Translations under genes and position numbers: made by a program
Assembly (NCBI GenBank): GCA_963846005.1
Contig: CAWJUH010000003.1
Location: forward strand, 868,001-932,000
DNA from: CAVSUR01 sp963846005
GTDB lineage: Bacteria > Actinomycetota > Actinomycetes > Streptosporangiales > Streptosporangiaceae
Reading direction: 5' to 3'
DNA: 64,000 bases
In this document: piece after piece, positions 16,190-25,690 of the stretch
Layout of the letters: each line of letters starts with the position of its first letter
Position numbering within the stretch: the first letter of the stretch is position 1
The notes under the pieces: generated by a model
Seen by the model: the letters and a program-made list of their open reading frames with translations, nothing else
Told to the model about the DNA's origin: nothing
Databases searched by the model: none

Positions 16190-17520
16190 GAGCCGCCGCC
16201 GGCCCGGCCCGGGACCTTCAGCTGCTCCAGCCGCTCGAAGACCGGCCCGAGCCGGGCCACGTAGCGCTCTGGCCGGCACACCTCGTCCAGCCGGTCCTCA
16301 TCGAGCGGCTGGCCGCGCCGCGCCGCCTCCTCGCGCAGCGCCTGCCGGAATGGAGTGCCGGAATCCCAGGCCGTCATCGCGGCCGCCTGCACCAGCGCGT
16401 AGGCGTCCTCGCGGGAGAGTCCGGCGGCCACCAGGTCCAGCAGCACCGCTGAGGTATAGATGAGCCCCCCGGTGGCATCCAGGTTGGCCCGCATCCTGGC
16501 CGCATCCACCCGCAGCCCGCGCATCAGCGCGGTGGTCTGGCTGACCACGAAATCGGTGGCCGTGGCGGCATCCGGCAGCGCCACCCGCTCGGTGCTGGAG
16601 TGGGAAATGTCACGCTCGTGCCACAGCGGTATGCCTTCCAGCACCGGCACGACCTGGGCCCGCACCACCCGGGCCAGGCCGCAGATGCGCTCGGCCTTGA
16701 CCGGGTTGCGCTTGTGCGGCATGGCCGAGCTGCCCTTCTGGCCGGTGCCGAACGGCTCGGCCAGCTCGGCTACCTCGGTCCGCTGCCCGTGCCGGATCTC
16801 CAGCGCGACCGCCTCGCACACGGTGGCGGTGAGCGCGAGCGCGCTCGCCCACTCCCCGATGCCGTCGCGCAGCACCACCTGGGTGGCCGCGTCCGCGGGC
16901 CGCAGCCCGAGCTCGGCCAGCACCTGCGCCTCGATGGCCGGGTCGATGTTGGAGTAGGTGCCGACCGGGCCGGACAGCTTGCCGACCGCGACGGCGTCCC
17001 TGGCGCGGGCCAGCCGCTGCGCGCACCGGGCGACGCCGAAGGCGAAGTCGGCGACCCGGTGGCCCCACACGTCGGGCTCGGCGTGGATGCCGTGCGTGCG
17101 GCCGGGCCGCAGCGTGCCGCGGTGCGCCAGCGCGTGCTCGCGGAGCACCTCGAACAGCCCGGCCAGCCCGTCGGCGATCAGGTCGGCCGACTCGGTGAGC
17201 TGCAGCGCGAGCGCGGTGTCGAGCAGGTCGGAGGAGGTCATGCCGTAGTGCACCCAGGCCGCGGCCGAGCGGGGGCTGGTGTTATCGGCCCAGGCGCTCA
17301 GGAACGCGATGACGTCGTGGCCGGTGACCGCCTCGATCGCCGCCACGGCCTCCGGGGCGGGCGGCGGCGCGGCCAGCACCGGCGCGACCGCGCTGGCCGG
17401 CACGGTGCCCGCCTGCGCGTGCGCGGCGAGCACCAGCCGCTCGACCGCGCACCACAGCTCGTACTTGTGCGCCTCGCTCCAGACGCGGCCCATCGCGGGC
17501 AGGGTGTAGCGCTCGATCAC
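16186..17520 (-). CDS. purB: adenylosuccinate lyase PurB
   Basis: Adenylosuccinate lyase acts twice in purine synthesis, releasing fumarate from SAICAR and from adenylosuccinate. The 444-residue protein has the fumarase/aspartase signature GSSAMPHKRNP, the HYGMTSSDLLDT segment and the catalytic-His region GRTHGIHAEPD. It starts at GTG 17518-17520 (VIERYTLPAMGRVWSE, the usual N-terminus). It is the second-to-last gene of the purA-purD-purB-purC run and overlaps purC by four bases. A strong hairpin lies upstream, between it and purD. Confidence 0.96.
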   Translation of the reverse strand: MIERYTLPAMGRVWSEAHKYELWCAVERLVLAAHAQAGTVPASAVAPVLAAPPPAPEAVAAIEAVTGHDVIAFLSAWADNTSPRSAAAWVHYGMTSSDLLDTALALQLTESADLIADGLAGLFEVLREHALAHRGTLRPGRTHGIHAEPDVWGHRVADFAFGVARCAQRLARARDAVAVGKLSGPVGTYSNIDPAIEAQVLAELGLRPADAATQVVLRDGIGEWASALALTATVCEAVALEIRHGQRTEVAELAEPFGTGQKGSSAMPHKRNPVKAERICGLARVVRAQVVPVLEGIPLWHERDISHSSTERVALPDAATATDFVVSQTTALMRGLRVDAARMRANLDATGGLIYTSAVLLDLVAAGLSREDAYALVQAAAMTAWDSGTPFRQALREEAARRGQPLDEDRLDEVCRPERYVARLGPVFERLEQLKVPGRAGGGS

Positions 17521-17557
17521 GGCTCCATCCTGCCGTAACCCGCGCGGCGGCGCGCTC

Positions 17558-17599
17558 GGCGGCAGCCCGCGCAGCGCAGTCAGCGCGCGGGCTGCCGCC
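17558..17599 (-). terminator. 15-bp perfect hairpin between purD and purB
   Basis: GGCGGCAGCCCGCGC (17558-17572) pairs perfectly with 17585-17599 around a 12-base loop. It lies in the 194-bp gap downstream of purD and upstream of purB. No T tract follows on either strand, so it would be an intrinsic terminator without U-run, as is common in actinomycetes, or an attenuating structure controlling purB-purC. Confidence 0.5.
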
Positions 17600-17714
17600 G
17601 GCCGCTCAGCGCCTGGCGCCCAGCGAGCGGGTCAAGGCTCACATACTCGGCGTCCGGGCTGGTCACCGGGCCCGGGCGGCGCGGGGGACGCGGCGGGCCC
17701 GGGCGGCCCGGTGC

Positions 17715-18974
<1,260 letters not shown>

Positions 18975-19020
18975 GGCGGCGAGCCTACCCCGCCGGGCCG
19001 CCGCGGGCCGCCGATCGCCG

Positions 19021-20304
19021 TCAGGCCAGCTCGCGCAGCTGCAGCGTCTGGTCCCGGCGCGGGCCGGTCCCGACCGCCGACACCGGCGCGCCGATCATCT
19101 CCTCGATGGCCGACAGGTAAGCCCGGGCATTGCGGGGCAGGTCAGCCGCGTCCCGCACGGCCGAGATGTCCTCCTGCCACCCGTCCAGGTACTCATACAC
19201 CGGCACGGCGTGGTGGAACTCGGTCTGCGTCATCGGGATCTCCTCGCACCGCTGGCCGGCGATGTCGTAGGCCGCGCAGACCGGCACCTTGTCCAGCCCG
19301 GACAGCACGTCCAGCTTGGTGATGAAGTAGTCGGTGATCCCGTTCACCCGGGTGGCGTAGCGGGCGATCACCGCGTCGAACCAGCCGGTACGGCGCGGCC
19401 GGCCGGTCGTCACGCCGAACTCGCCGCCCGCGGTGCGCAGCCATTCGGCCTGCTCGCCGGCCAGCTCGGTGGGGAACGGCCCCTCGCCGACCCGGGTGGT
19501 GTAGGCCTTCAGGATGCCGATCACGGTGGAGATCCGGGCCGGGCCGATGCCCGACCCGGCGCAGGCCCCGCCGGCCGTCGGCGAGGACGAGGTCACGAAC
19601 GGGTAGGTGCCGTGGTCCACGTCCAGCAGCGTGGCCTGCGCCCCCTCCAGCAGCACGGTCTTGCCCGCGTCCAGCGCCTGGTTGAGGACCAGCCCGGTGT
19701 CGGCCACGTACGAGCCGAGCCGCCCGCCGTACCCGACGTACTCCTCGCACACCGCGACGGCGTCGATGCCGCGCCGGTTGTAGACCTTGGTCAGGACCTG
19801 GTTCTTCTCCCGCAGCGCGAGCTCCACCTTCTGCCGCAAGATGCCCGGGTCGAACAGGTCCTGCACCCGGATGCCCATCCGGGCGGCCTTGTCGGCGTAG
19901 GCCGGCCCGATGCCGCGCCCGGTGGTGCCGATCCTGGCGCTGCCCAGGTGGCGCTCGGTCACCTTGTCCAGCGCCACGTGGTGCGGCATGATCAGGTGCG
20001 CGCTGGCGGAGATCAGCAGCCGCTCGCAGGACACCCCCCGGGCGGCCAGCCCGTCGATCTCGCTGATCAGCACGGACGGGTCGATGACCACGCCGTTGCC
20101 GATGACCGGCACCGCGCCGGGCGACAGCACGCCGGACGGCAGCAGGTGCAGGGCGTAGCTTTCCTCGCCGATGACCACGGTGTGGCCCGCGTTGTTGCCG
20201 CCCTGGTAGCGCACCACGTAGTCGGCGCGGTCGCCGAGCAGGTCGGTGGCCTTGCCCTTGCCCTCATCGCCCCACTGGGCGCCCACGATCACGATGGCGG
20301 GCAT
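19021..20304 (-). CDS. purA: adenylosuccinate synthetase PurA
   Basis: PurA converts IMP, aspartate and GTP to adenylosuccinate. The 427-residue protein has the GTP-binding loop GDEGKGK, GGNNAGHTVV, the TTGRGIGPAYADK segment and TTGRPRRTGWFD. It starts at ATG 20302-20304. Here it is the first pur gene of a minus-strand run that continues with purD, purB and purC, after DUF3151 137 bp upstream. Confidence 0.96.
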   Translation of the reverse strand: MPAIVIVGAQWGDEGKGKATDLLGDRADYVVRYQGGNNAGHTVVIGEESYALHLLPSGVLSPGAVPVIGNGVVIDPSVLISEIDGLAARGVSCERLLISASAHLIMPHHVALDKVTERHLGSARIGTTGRGIGPAYADKAARMGIRVQDLFDPGILRQKVELALREKNQVLTKVYNRRGIDAVAVCEEYVGYGGRLGSYVADTGLVLNQALDAGKTVLLEGAQATLLDVDHGTYPFVTSSSPTAGGACAGSGIGPARISTVIGILKAYTTRVGEGPFPTELAGEQAEWLRTAGGEFGVTTGRPRRTGWFDAVIARYATRVNGITDYFITKLDVLSGLDKVPVCAAYDIAGQRCEEIPMTQTEFHHAVPVYEYLDGWQEDISAVRDAADLPRNARAYLSAIEEMIGAPVSAVGTGPRRDQTLQLRELA

Positions 20305-20440
20305 GTCGGGGTCCTCTCGGTCCAGCCGAAAGCCGCTGCCCGCGGCAGGGCGCGCCCGCGGCGGCAGCGGCTCGTGCGCTCAGATGCTACCGGACCGGCC
20401 CGGCCTGAACCGGGCGCGCGCACCCGGGCCGGCCCTGCGG

Positions 20441-20857
20441 CTACTGTCCGGCCAGCGCGGTTACCGCGCCGGGGCTGGCGTCGGCCAGGAACTCGCGGCA
20501 GCGCCCGGCCTCGTCCTGCTCGCCGATGGCGGCCGCCGCCGCGCCGAGCGCGTGCAGCGCGCGCAGGAAGCCCTGGTTCGGCTCGTGCTGCCACGGCACC
20601 GGCCCGTGGCCGCGCCACCCGGCCCGGCGCAGCTGGTCCAGGCCGCGGTGATAGCCGGTGCGGGCGAAGGCGTACCCGCTGACCGGGTCCCCGGCCGCCA
20701 GCGCGCGCTCGGCCAGCGCGGCCCAGGCCGCGCAGTACGCGGGATAGGCCGCCGCGACCGGGGCCGGGTCGGCCGCCGCGGCCAGCGCGGCCCTGGCCTC
20801 CGGCTGCTCCGGCAGGAATGTCTCCGGCGGGCCGCCGAGCAGGTTCTGATGGCTCAT
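20441..20857 (-). CDS. DUF3151 family protein
   Basis: A 138-residue actinobacterial protein of unknown function. It matches DUF3151 from end to end: HQNLLGGPPETFLPE, YCAAWAALAERAL, the core GYAFARTGYHRGLDQLRRAGW, GPVPWQHEPNQGFLRALHAL and IGEQDEAGRCREFL. Predicted helical and cytoplasmic, with no catalytic motif. It sits between fbaA and purA on the same strand (85 bp and 137 bp gaps), a conserved actinobacterial order. ATG 20855-20857 was chosen because conservation begins there; an in-frame ATG lies 12 bases upstream. Confidence 0.85.
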   Translation of the reverse strand: MSHQNLLGGPPETFLPEQPEARAALAAAADPAPVAAAYPAYCAAWAALAERALAAGDPVSGYAFARTGYHRGLDQLRRAGWRGHGPVPWQHEPNQGFLRALHALGAAAAAIGEQDEAGRCREFLADASPGAVTALAGQ

Positions 20858-20942
20858 GCCCGCCATCATGCCGCTCTTTGGCCGGCCGCGGGCGGGCCGC
20901 CCCGCGCGGCACCCCGGCGGCGGGGTGGCCGCGCGCCCCGGT

Positions 20943-21965
20943 TCAGGTGAGCCGGTGACCGGCGGACATCAGGTCCTCGCAGGCGACCGTGACCCGGTCG
21001 GTCATGCCCTGCTCGGCGGCCTTGCCCCAGGACCGCGGGTCGTAGAGCTTCTTGCTGCCGACCTCGCCGTCGATCTTCAGCACCCCGTCGTAGTGGGTGA
21101 ACATGTGCGCCGCCACCGGCCGGGTGAAGGCGTACTGGGTGTCGGTATCGACGTTCATCTTCACCACGCCGTAGGAGATGGCCTCGCGGATCTCCTCCAG
21201 CGCCGATCCCGAGCCGCCGTGGAAGACCAGGTCGAACGGCTTCTCCCTGCCGTACTTGGTGCCGACGGCGTCCTGGATCTCCTTGAGCACCTCCGGCCGC
21301 AGCTTGACGTGGCCCGGCTTGTACACGCCGTGCACGTTGCCGAAGGTCGCGGCCAGGATGTAGCGCCCCCGCTCGCCGAGGCCCAGCTTCTCGGCGGTGG
21401 CCAGCGCGTCGCCGGGCGTGGTGTACAGCTTCTCGTTGATCTCGCCGACGACGCCGTCTTCCTCGCCGCCGACGACGCCGATTTCCATCTCCATGATGAT
21501 GTGCGCGGCGGCGCACTTTTCCAGCAGCTCGCTGGCGATCTCCAGGTTCTCGTCCAGCGGAACCGCCGACCCGTCCCACATGTGCGACTGGAACAGCGGC
21601 TCCTCGCCGCGCGCGACCCGCTCCGCGGAAATCTGGATCAGCGGGCGCATGTAGCCGTCGAGCTTGTCCTTCGGGCAGTGATCGGTGTGCAGCGCGACGG
21701 TCACCGGGTACCTGGCCGCGACGGTCCGGGCGAAGTGCGCGAGCGCGGCCGCGCCGGTCACCATGTCCTTGACCGCGGAACCCGACAGGTACTCCGCGCC
21801 GCCGGTCGAGATCTGGATGATCCCGTCGCTCTCGGCCTCGGCGAAACCGCGCAGCGCCGCGTTCAGCGTCTGGGTCGAGCTGACGTTGATCGCCGGGTAG
21901 GCGAAGGCCCGCTGCTTGGCCCGGTCCAGCATCTGCGCATATATCTCTGGAGTCGCGATCGGCAT
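20943..21965 (-). CDS. fbaA: class II fructose-bisphosphate aldolase
   Basis: Zn-dependent aldolase that splits fructose 1,6-bisphosphate in glycolysis and gluconeogenesis. The 340-residue protein has the metal and catalytic segment LHTDHCPKDKLDGY, EMEIGVVGGEEDGV, ATFGNVHGVYKPG and FHGGSGS, all typical of class IIA. ATG 21963-21965 has AGGAGGG five bases upstream. DUF3151 follows on the same strand. Confidence 0.96.
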   Translation of the reverse strand: MPIATPEIYAQMLDRAKQRAFAYPAINVSSTQTLNAALRGFAEAESDGIIQISTGGAEYLSGSAVKDMVTGAAALAHFARTVAARYPVTVALHTDHCPKDKLDGYMRPLIQISAERVARGEEPLFQSHMWDGSAVPLDENLEIASELLEKCAAAHIIMEMEIGVVGGEEDGVVGEINEKLYTTPGDALATAEKLGLGERGRYILAATFGNVHGVYKPGHVKLRPEVLKEIQDAVGTKYGREKPFDLVFHGGSGSALEEIREAISYGVVKMNVDTDTQYAFTRPVAAHMFTHYDGVLKIDGEVGSKKLYDPRSWGKAAEQGMTDRVTVACEDLMSAGHRLT

Positions 21966-22094
21966 GACGACCCTCCTTCTCGTGTTCAGCCCGGTGCCAG
22001 TATCTCGAAGGCCGGGTACCCGCCGGAAGCTGCTGGATGCACTTCCCCCGCGAACTGCCGGCCGGGAGCCTGCCCGCGGGTCTACTGTCGCGGT

Positions 22095-22217
22095 ATGGGT
22101 CTGCACGATGCTGAGCCCGCCGGGCGGCGCCATTACGCCATCGGCGGGGTGGTCGTCCTGGTCGTGCTGGTGCTGATCGTGGCGGCGGCATCCGAGCTGC
22201 AGCTACTGCACCTGTAG
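22095..22217 (+). CDS. possible 40-residue single-pass membrane protein
   Basis: The frame reads MGLHDAEPAGRRHYAIGG, a 16-residue hydrophobic Val/Leu helix, and a short tail ending LQLLHL. The N-terminus carries an Arg-Arg before the helix, so a cytoplasmic N-terminus is likely. A TACTGT hexamer ends seven bases before the ATG, fitting a -10 box and a leaderless transcript. It is divergent from fbaA and convergent with pyrE. No family is recognised; with only 40 codons it could be chance. Confidence 0.4.
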   Translation: MGLHDAEPAGRRHYAIGGVVVLVVLVLIVAAASELQLLHL

Positions 22218-22236
22218 CACCCGGCCGGGCCGGGGG

Positions 22237-22773
22237 TCAGCCCAGGCCCAGGTCCGCGAGCTCGAAGACGGCCCGGTAGGGCAGCCCCCGCGCGGTAATC
22301 GCGGCCCGGGCCCCGCGCTCGACGAGCACCGCCACGCCCGTCACCAGGGCCCCGGCCTCGGTCAGGGCGTCGACGGCGGTGAGCACCGAGCCGCCCGTGG
22401 TCGAGGTGTCCTCGACCGCCAGCACCCGCCGCCCGGCCAGGTCCGGCCCCTCGATCCGCCGCTGCAGGCCGTGGGCCTTCCCGGCCTTGCGGACGACGAA
22501 GGCGTCCAGGCTGCGGCCCTGCGCGGCGGCGGCGTGCAGCATCGCGGCGGCCACCGGGTCCGCGCCCAGGGTGAGGCCGCCGGCCGCCTGGTAGTCCAGG
22601 TCGGCGGTGGCCGCGAGCATCACCCGCCCGACCAGCGGGGCGGCCCGGGCCGCCAGCGTCACCCGGCGCAGGTCGATGTACCAGGAGGCGCGCTGCCCGG
22701 AGCTGAGCACGAAGTCGCCGTGCACGATGGCCGAGTTCTTGATCACGCTCAGGAGCTCATCGCGGTCAGCCAC
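22237..22773 (-). CDS. pyrE: orotate phosphoribosyltransferase PyrE
   Basis: PyrE makes orotidine monophosphate from orotate and PRPP in pyrimidine synthesis. The 178-residue protein has SSGQRASWYIDLR, the GGLTLGADPVAAAM segment and the PRPP-binding motif VLAVEDTSTTGGS. It starts at GTG 22771-22773. It is divergent from the NYN-domain gene with a 159-bp shared upstream region and stands apart from other pyr genes. Confidence 0.94.
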   Translation of the reverse strand: MADRDELLSVIKNSAIVHGDFVLSSGQRASWYIDLRRVTLAARAAPLVGRVMLAATADLDYQAAGGLTLGADPVAAAMLHAAAAQGRSLDAFVVRKAGKAHGLQRRIEGPDLAGRRVLAVEDTSTTGGSVLTAVDALTEAGALVTGVAVLVERGARAAITARGLPYRAVFELADLGLG

Positions 22774-22932
22774 CCGGCGAGCTTACTGCCCGGCCCGGCC
22801 GCCCGGCCCGGGCCGCGGCCGCGGCCCGGTGCTGGTCGCCGGGATGCCGGATACGTTCCGTGGTCTGCGCTATGCCCTACGGCGTCGTCTCGGCGCTGGT
22901 AACGTCACGCGTCGAGGAAAGGACGGTGCTGG

Positions 22933-25002
22933 GTGGATCGCTGTGCGCTCTTCGTAGATGCGAGCTATGTGCTCGCCGATGGCGCCGTTGCGGATCACGG
23001 CCGTCAGCAGCAGTCCGCCTGGGACTATGCGGCCCTGCTGAAGCACCTGACCGACCTGGCCCGGGACCGGACGGCGCTGCCCGTCTTGCGGTGCTACTGG
23101 TACGAAAGCGGCGCGCCGGGGCGCGGGCCGGCTGAGCATGAGGCCCTGGCCAGCCTGCCCGGCGTCAAGCTGCGGCTCACATCAGCCGGGCCCGGCGAGC
23201 CCGGCGACGCCGGGGCCGCCCTGCGCCGTGACCTGCTGACCCTGGCCCGCAACCGGGCGGTGAGCGACGCCGTGATCGTCTCCGCCCGGGAGGAGCTGGG
23301 CCCGGTGATCGCCGACGCGCAGGATCACGGGGCCCGGGTGCTGCTCATGCACCTGAGTTCCGACCTGAACCGGACGGCGCCGCGCCTGCTCCGGCAGGAG
23401 TGCGACGACGTCGTGGAGATCCCGGCGGTCAGCCTGGCGCCCTTCGCGCACAGCGCCGCGCCGGCCGCGGTGCCGGGCCCGGCCGCTAGCCCCGGCCGCC
23501 CGGCCGGCCTGGCCGCGGGGGTCATGAATCAGCCCGGTAGCCCGCCCGTCGCGGCGGACGGCTCGCCCGGACCGGCCCCCGCCGCCTCGCCCGTCCTGGC
23601 GCCCGCCCCGGCCGCGCCCGCCGCGCCGGCTGCGGCCGCGGCGGGCGGAGCAGCAGGCCCGGCCCCGGCAGCGGGCGCCCGGGATCCTGGTGCGGCCCGG
23701 CGGCCCGGACCGCCCGGCGGCGCACCCGGCCGCGGCGGGCCGGTGGCCGCCGATCCGGCGGCGGTGGTCCAGCCGCGCGAGGGCAGCGGTCCTGGCACCG
23801 CGCCGGCGAGCGGCCAGGGGCTGACACGCCAGGACGACGACACCGATGCGATGAACCGCCAGCGGCCCTATGCCGGGTCTGCGGAGCCCTCCGGCCTGGG
23901 CTACGGCAGTCCCGGCCCGGCTGGCGCGGGCCCGGCCGGGCGCGTCCCGCGCCGGGACGCCGCGGGCGGCAGCGCGCAGAACAGCGGCGGCCAGAGCGGG
24001 CTGCCGCCGTACGGCGCGTACGCGAACGGCATGACCGCAGCCGGCCCGCCCCCGGACGGGCCGCGCCGGAGCGGGAACGACCCGGCCGGTCCGTACCAGA
24101 GCGGCAGCCCGGCTGCTCCCTACCAGCACAGCGGCAGCCCGGGCGGTTCCTCTCCGGGCGGTTCTTATCCGGATAGTTCCTATCCGGGCGGTTCCTATCC
24201 GGGCAATGGCAGCCCGGGAGGCCCGTACCACAGCGCCGGCGCCCCGGCCGGCCCGTACCAGAACGGCCTGGGCCAGCCTGCTCCCGGGCCGAACGGCGGC
24301 GGCCGCGACGATGGCGGGCGCGATGACCTGGGCCGCAACGATGCGGCGCGGAACGCCGGCGGCCAGCCGGGCTACGGCCCGGGACCGAACGGCCTGCCGT
24401 CCGGCGGGCCGCCTGCGCAGGGCGCGCCGGCGGACGGCCTGCCGCCCGCGGACGCCGCGCGCAACGGCCGGCCTGCGCTGCGGCCCGTCAGGCCCGAGGA
24501 TGACCTGAGCAGCGGGGCGCGCCGCCCGGCCACCGGCCCGCTCTACCCGCGCGGCCAGTCGGGCGGCTACGGCGAAACCCGGCAGCCCCCGCACGACCGC
24601 ATCGATCCGCTCACCGCGCCGCGCGCGCCGCAGCACGAGGCGCCGTATCCGGCCCGGGACCTCCAGCCGCCGGCTCCGGGCGATTACCGCAGCCAGCCGC
24701 CCGCCGCCCCGGCCACGGGGCCGCGGCTGGTGCCGGAGCCCGCGCCGCCGGCCGCGTTCTCCCTCGATGACGCCGTGCAGGCGGCCCGCGCCGAAGGTGC
24801 CGGGTTCGGGGAGTCCGTGGTCAGGGACGCGCCGGCGCTGTGGCTGGAGGCCGTCCTCGCCCGCAAGCCGCGGATGCCCTCGGATCTGGAAGCCAGGCTG
24901 CTGCAAGGCTCGGCCCTGCCGATCGACTCGCTGCTGCACGACGACGTCCGCCAGGCGCTGCGGCAGGGATTCTGGGACGCACTGCAGCGCTCCCGCCGAT
25001 AA
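22933..25002 (+). CDS. NYN-domain protein with long Pro/Gly-rich linker
   Basis: A 689-residue protein in three parts. Residues about 1-175 form an NYN (PIN-like) domain: RCALFVDASYVLADGA with the first acidic residue, YWYESGAP, then SDAVIVSAREELGPVI and GARVLLMHL. This suggests a metal-dependent RNase or RNA-binding fold. Residues about 180-590 are low complexity, rich in Pro, Gly, Ala and Asn, with local repeats such as YPGGSYPG and NGSPGGPY. The last 80 residues are ordered (LDDAVQAARAEG, LEAVLARKPRMPSDLEARLL). The GTG at 22933 has AAAGGA nine bases upstream. It is divergent from pyrE. Function is unknown; the disordered middle suggests a scaffold or condensate-type RNA protein, by inference only. 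Confidence 0.8.
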   Translation: MDRCALFVDASYVLADGAVADHGRQQQSAWDYAALLKHLTDLARDRTALPVLRCYWYESGAPGRGPAEHEALASLPGVKLRLTSAGPGEPGDAGAALRRDLLTLARNRAVSDAVIVSAREELGPVIADAQDHGARVLLMHLSSDLNRTAPRLLRQECDDVVEIPAVSLAPFAHSAAPAAVPGPAASPGRPAGLAAGVMNQPGSPPVAADGSPGPAPAASPVLAPAPAAPAAPAAAAAGGAAGPAPAAGARDPGAARRPGPPGGAPGRGGPVAADPAAVVQPREGSGPGTAPASGQGLTRQDDDTDAMNRQRPYAGSAEPSGLGYGSPGPAGAGPAGRVPRRDAAGGSAQNSGGQSGLPPYGAYANGMTAAGPPPDGPRRSGNDPAGPYQSGSPAAPYQHSGSPGGSSPGGSYPDSSYPGGSYPGNGSPGGPYHSAGAPAGPYQNGLGQPAPGPNGGGRDDGGRDDLGRNDAARNAGGQPGYGPGPNGLPSGGPPAQGAPADGLPPADAARNGRPALRPVRPEDDLSSGARRPATGPLYPRGQSGGYGETRQPPHDRIDPLTAPRAPQHEAPYPARDLQPPAPGDYRSQPPAAPATGPRLVPEPAPPAAFSLDDAVQAARAEGAGFGESVVRDAPALWLEAVLARKPRMPSDLEARLLQGSALPIDSLLHDDVRQALRQGFWDALQRSRR

Positions 25003-25072
25003 CCGGTCACAAAGGCATCACTGCTGCGTGGTTGGCGTTCTGCGCTGCGGCCCTATGGGTACGTTAGGCAGC

Positions 25073-25690
25073 GTGGCGCTGCTGAGTCGGGACGAGTTCA
25101 ACGCAATCGAGACCGATGCCGCCTACAGCGGCGAGCACGCGGCAGCGGCCCGGCAGATGGACGAGCTGGCCAGCACCGGAACCCCGGCTCCGGAGATCTC
25201 GCGCGCCGAGGCCTACCTGCGGGCCAGCGACCAGTGGCTGCAGGCCGACGACCCGGCCGCCGCGGCCGACAGCTGCCGCCGGGCGATCGCCGACGGCGGC
25301 CCGGTCTCGGTGGACCCGCGGGCGCCGCTGGCCCGGGCCCGCTTCCTGCTCGGCCAGCAAGACGAGGGCCGCGGGCTGATCGCCGAGCTCAAGGCCGAGG
25401 GACCGTCCGATCCGCGGACCTGCGACCTCGTCGCCGAGCTGCTCGTCGACTACGACGACCTGCCCGGGGCCCTCGAATGGGCGACGGCGGGCGTCGAGCT
25501 GTGCCTGCGGTCCGTGCCGGGGCCGGACCGGGACCCGGCGCCGGCCCGGCAGCTGGCCGCGGTGCCGTCACCGCGCCGCGGCAGCGACGACGAGAACGAG
25601 CTGCGGCTGCTGCTGAGCCTGCGGTACCGGATCCGCAATGACCTCGGGCTGCCCGAGGACCGCTACGACGCGATGCTCGACGAGGCCTGA
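25073..25690 (+). CDS. helical-repeat (TPR-like) protein of unknown function
   Basis: A 205-residue, mostly helical protein starting VALLSRDEFNAIETDAAYSG. Repeating 30-40-residue helical pairs with Ala-rich cores (RAEAYLRASDQWLQADDPAAAADSCRRAI; RARFLLGQQDEGRGLIAEL; CDLVAELLVDYDDLPGALEWATAGVEL) are TPR-like. GTG 25073 is preferred; an in-frame ATG at 25055 would add six residues. No ribosome binding site is clear. The C-terminus overlaps the clpB 3' end by 28 bp in convergent orientation. Probably a protein-protein adaptor. Confidence 0.7.
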   Translation: MALLSRDEFNAIETDAAYSGEHAAAARQMDELASTGTPAPEISRAEAYLRASDQWLQADDPAAAADSCRRAIADGGPVSVDPRAPLARARFLLGQQDEGRGLIAELKAEGPSDPRTCDLVAELLVDYDDLPGALEWATAGVELCLRSVPGPDRDPAPARQLAAVPSPRRGSDDENELRLLLSLRYRIRNDLGLPEDRYDAMLDEA

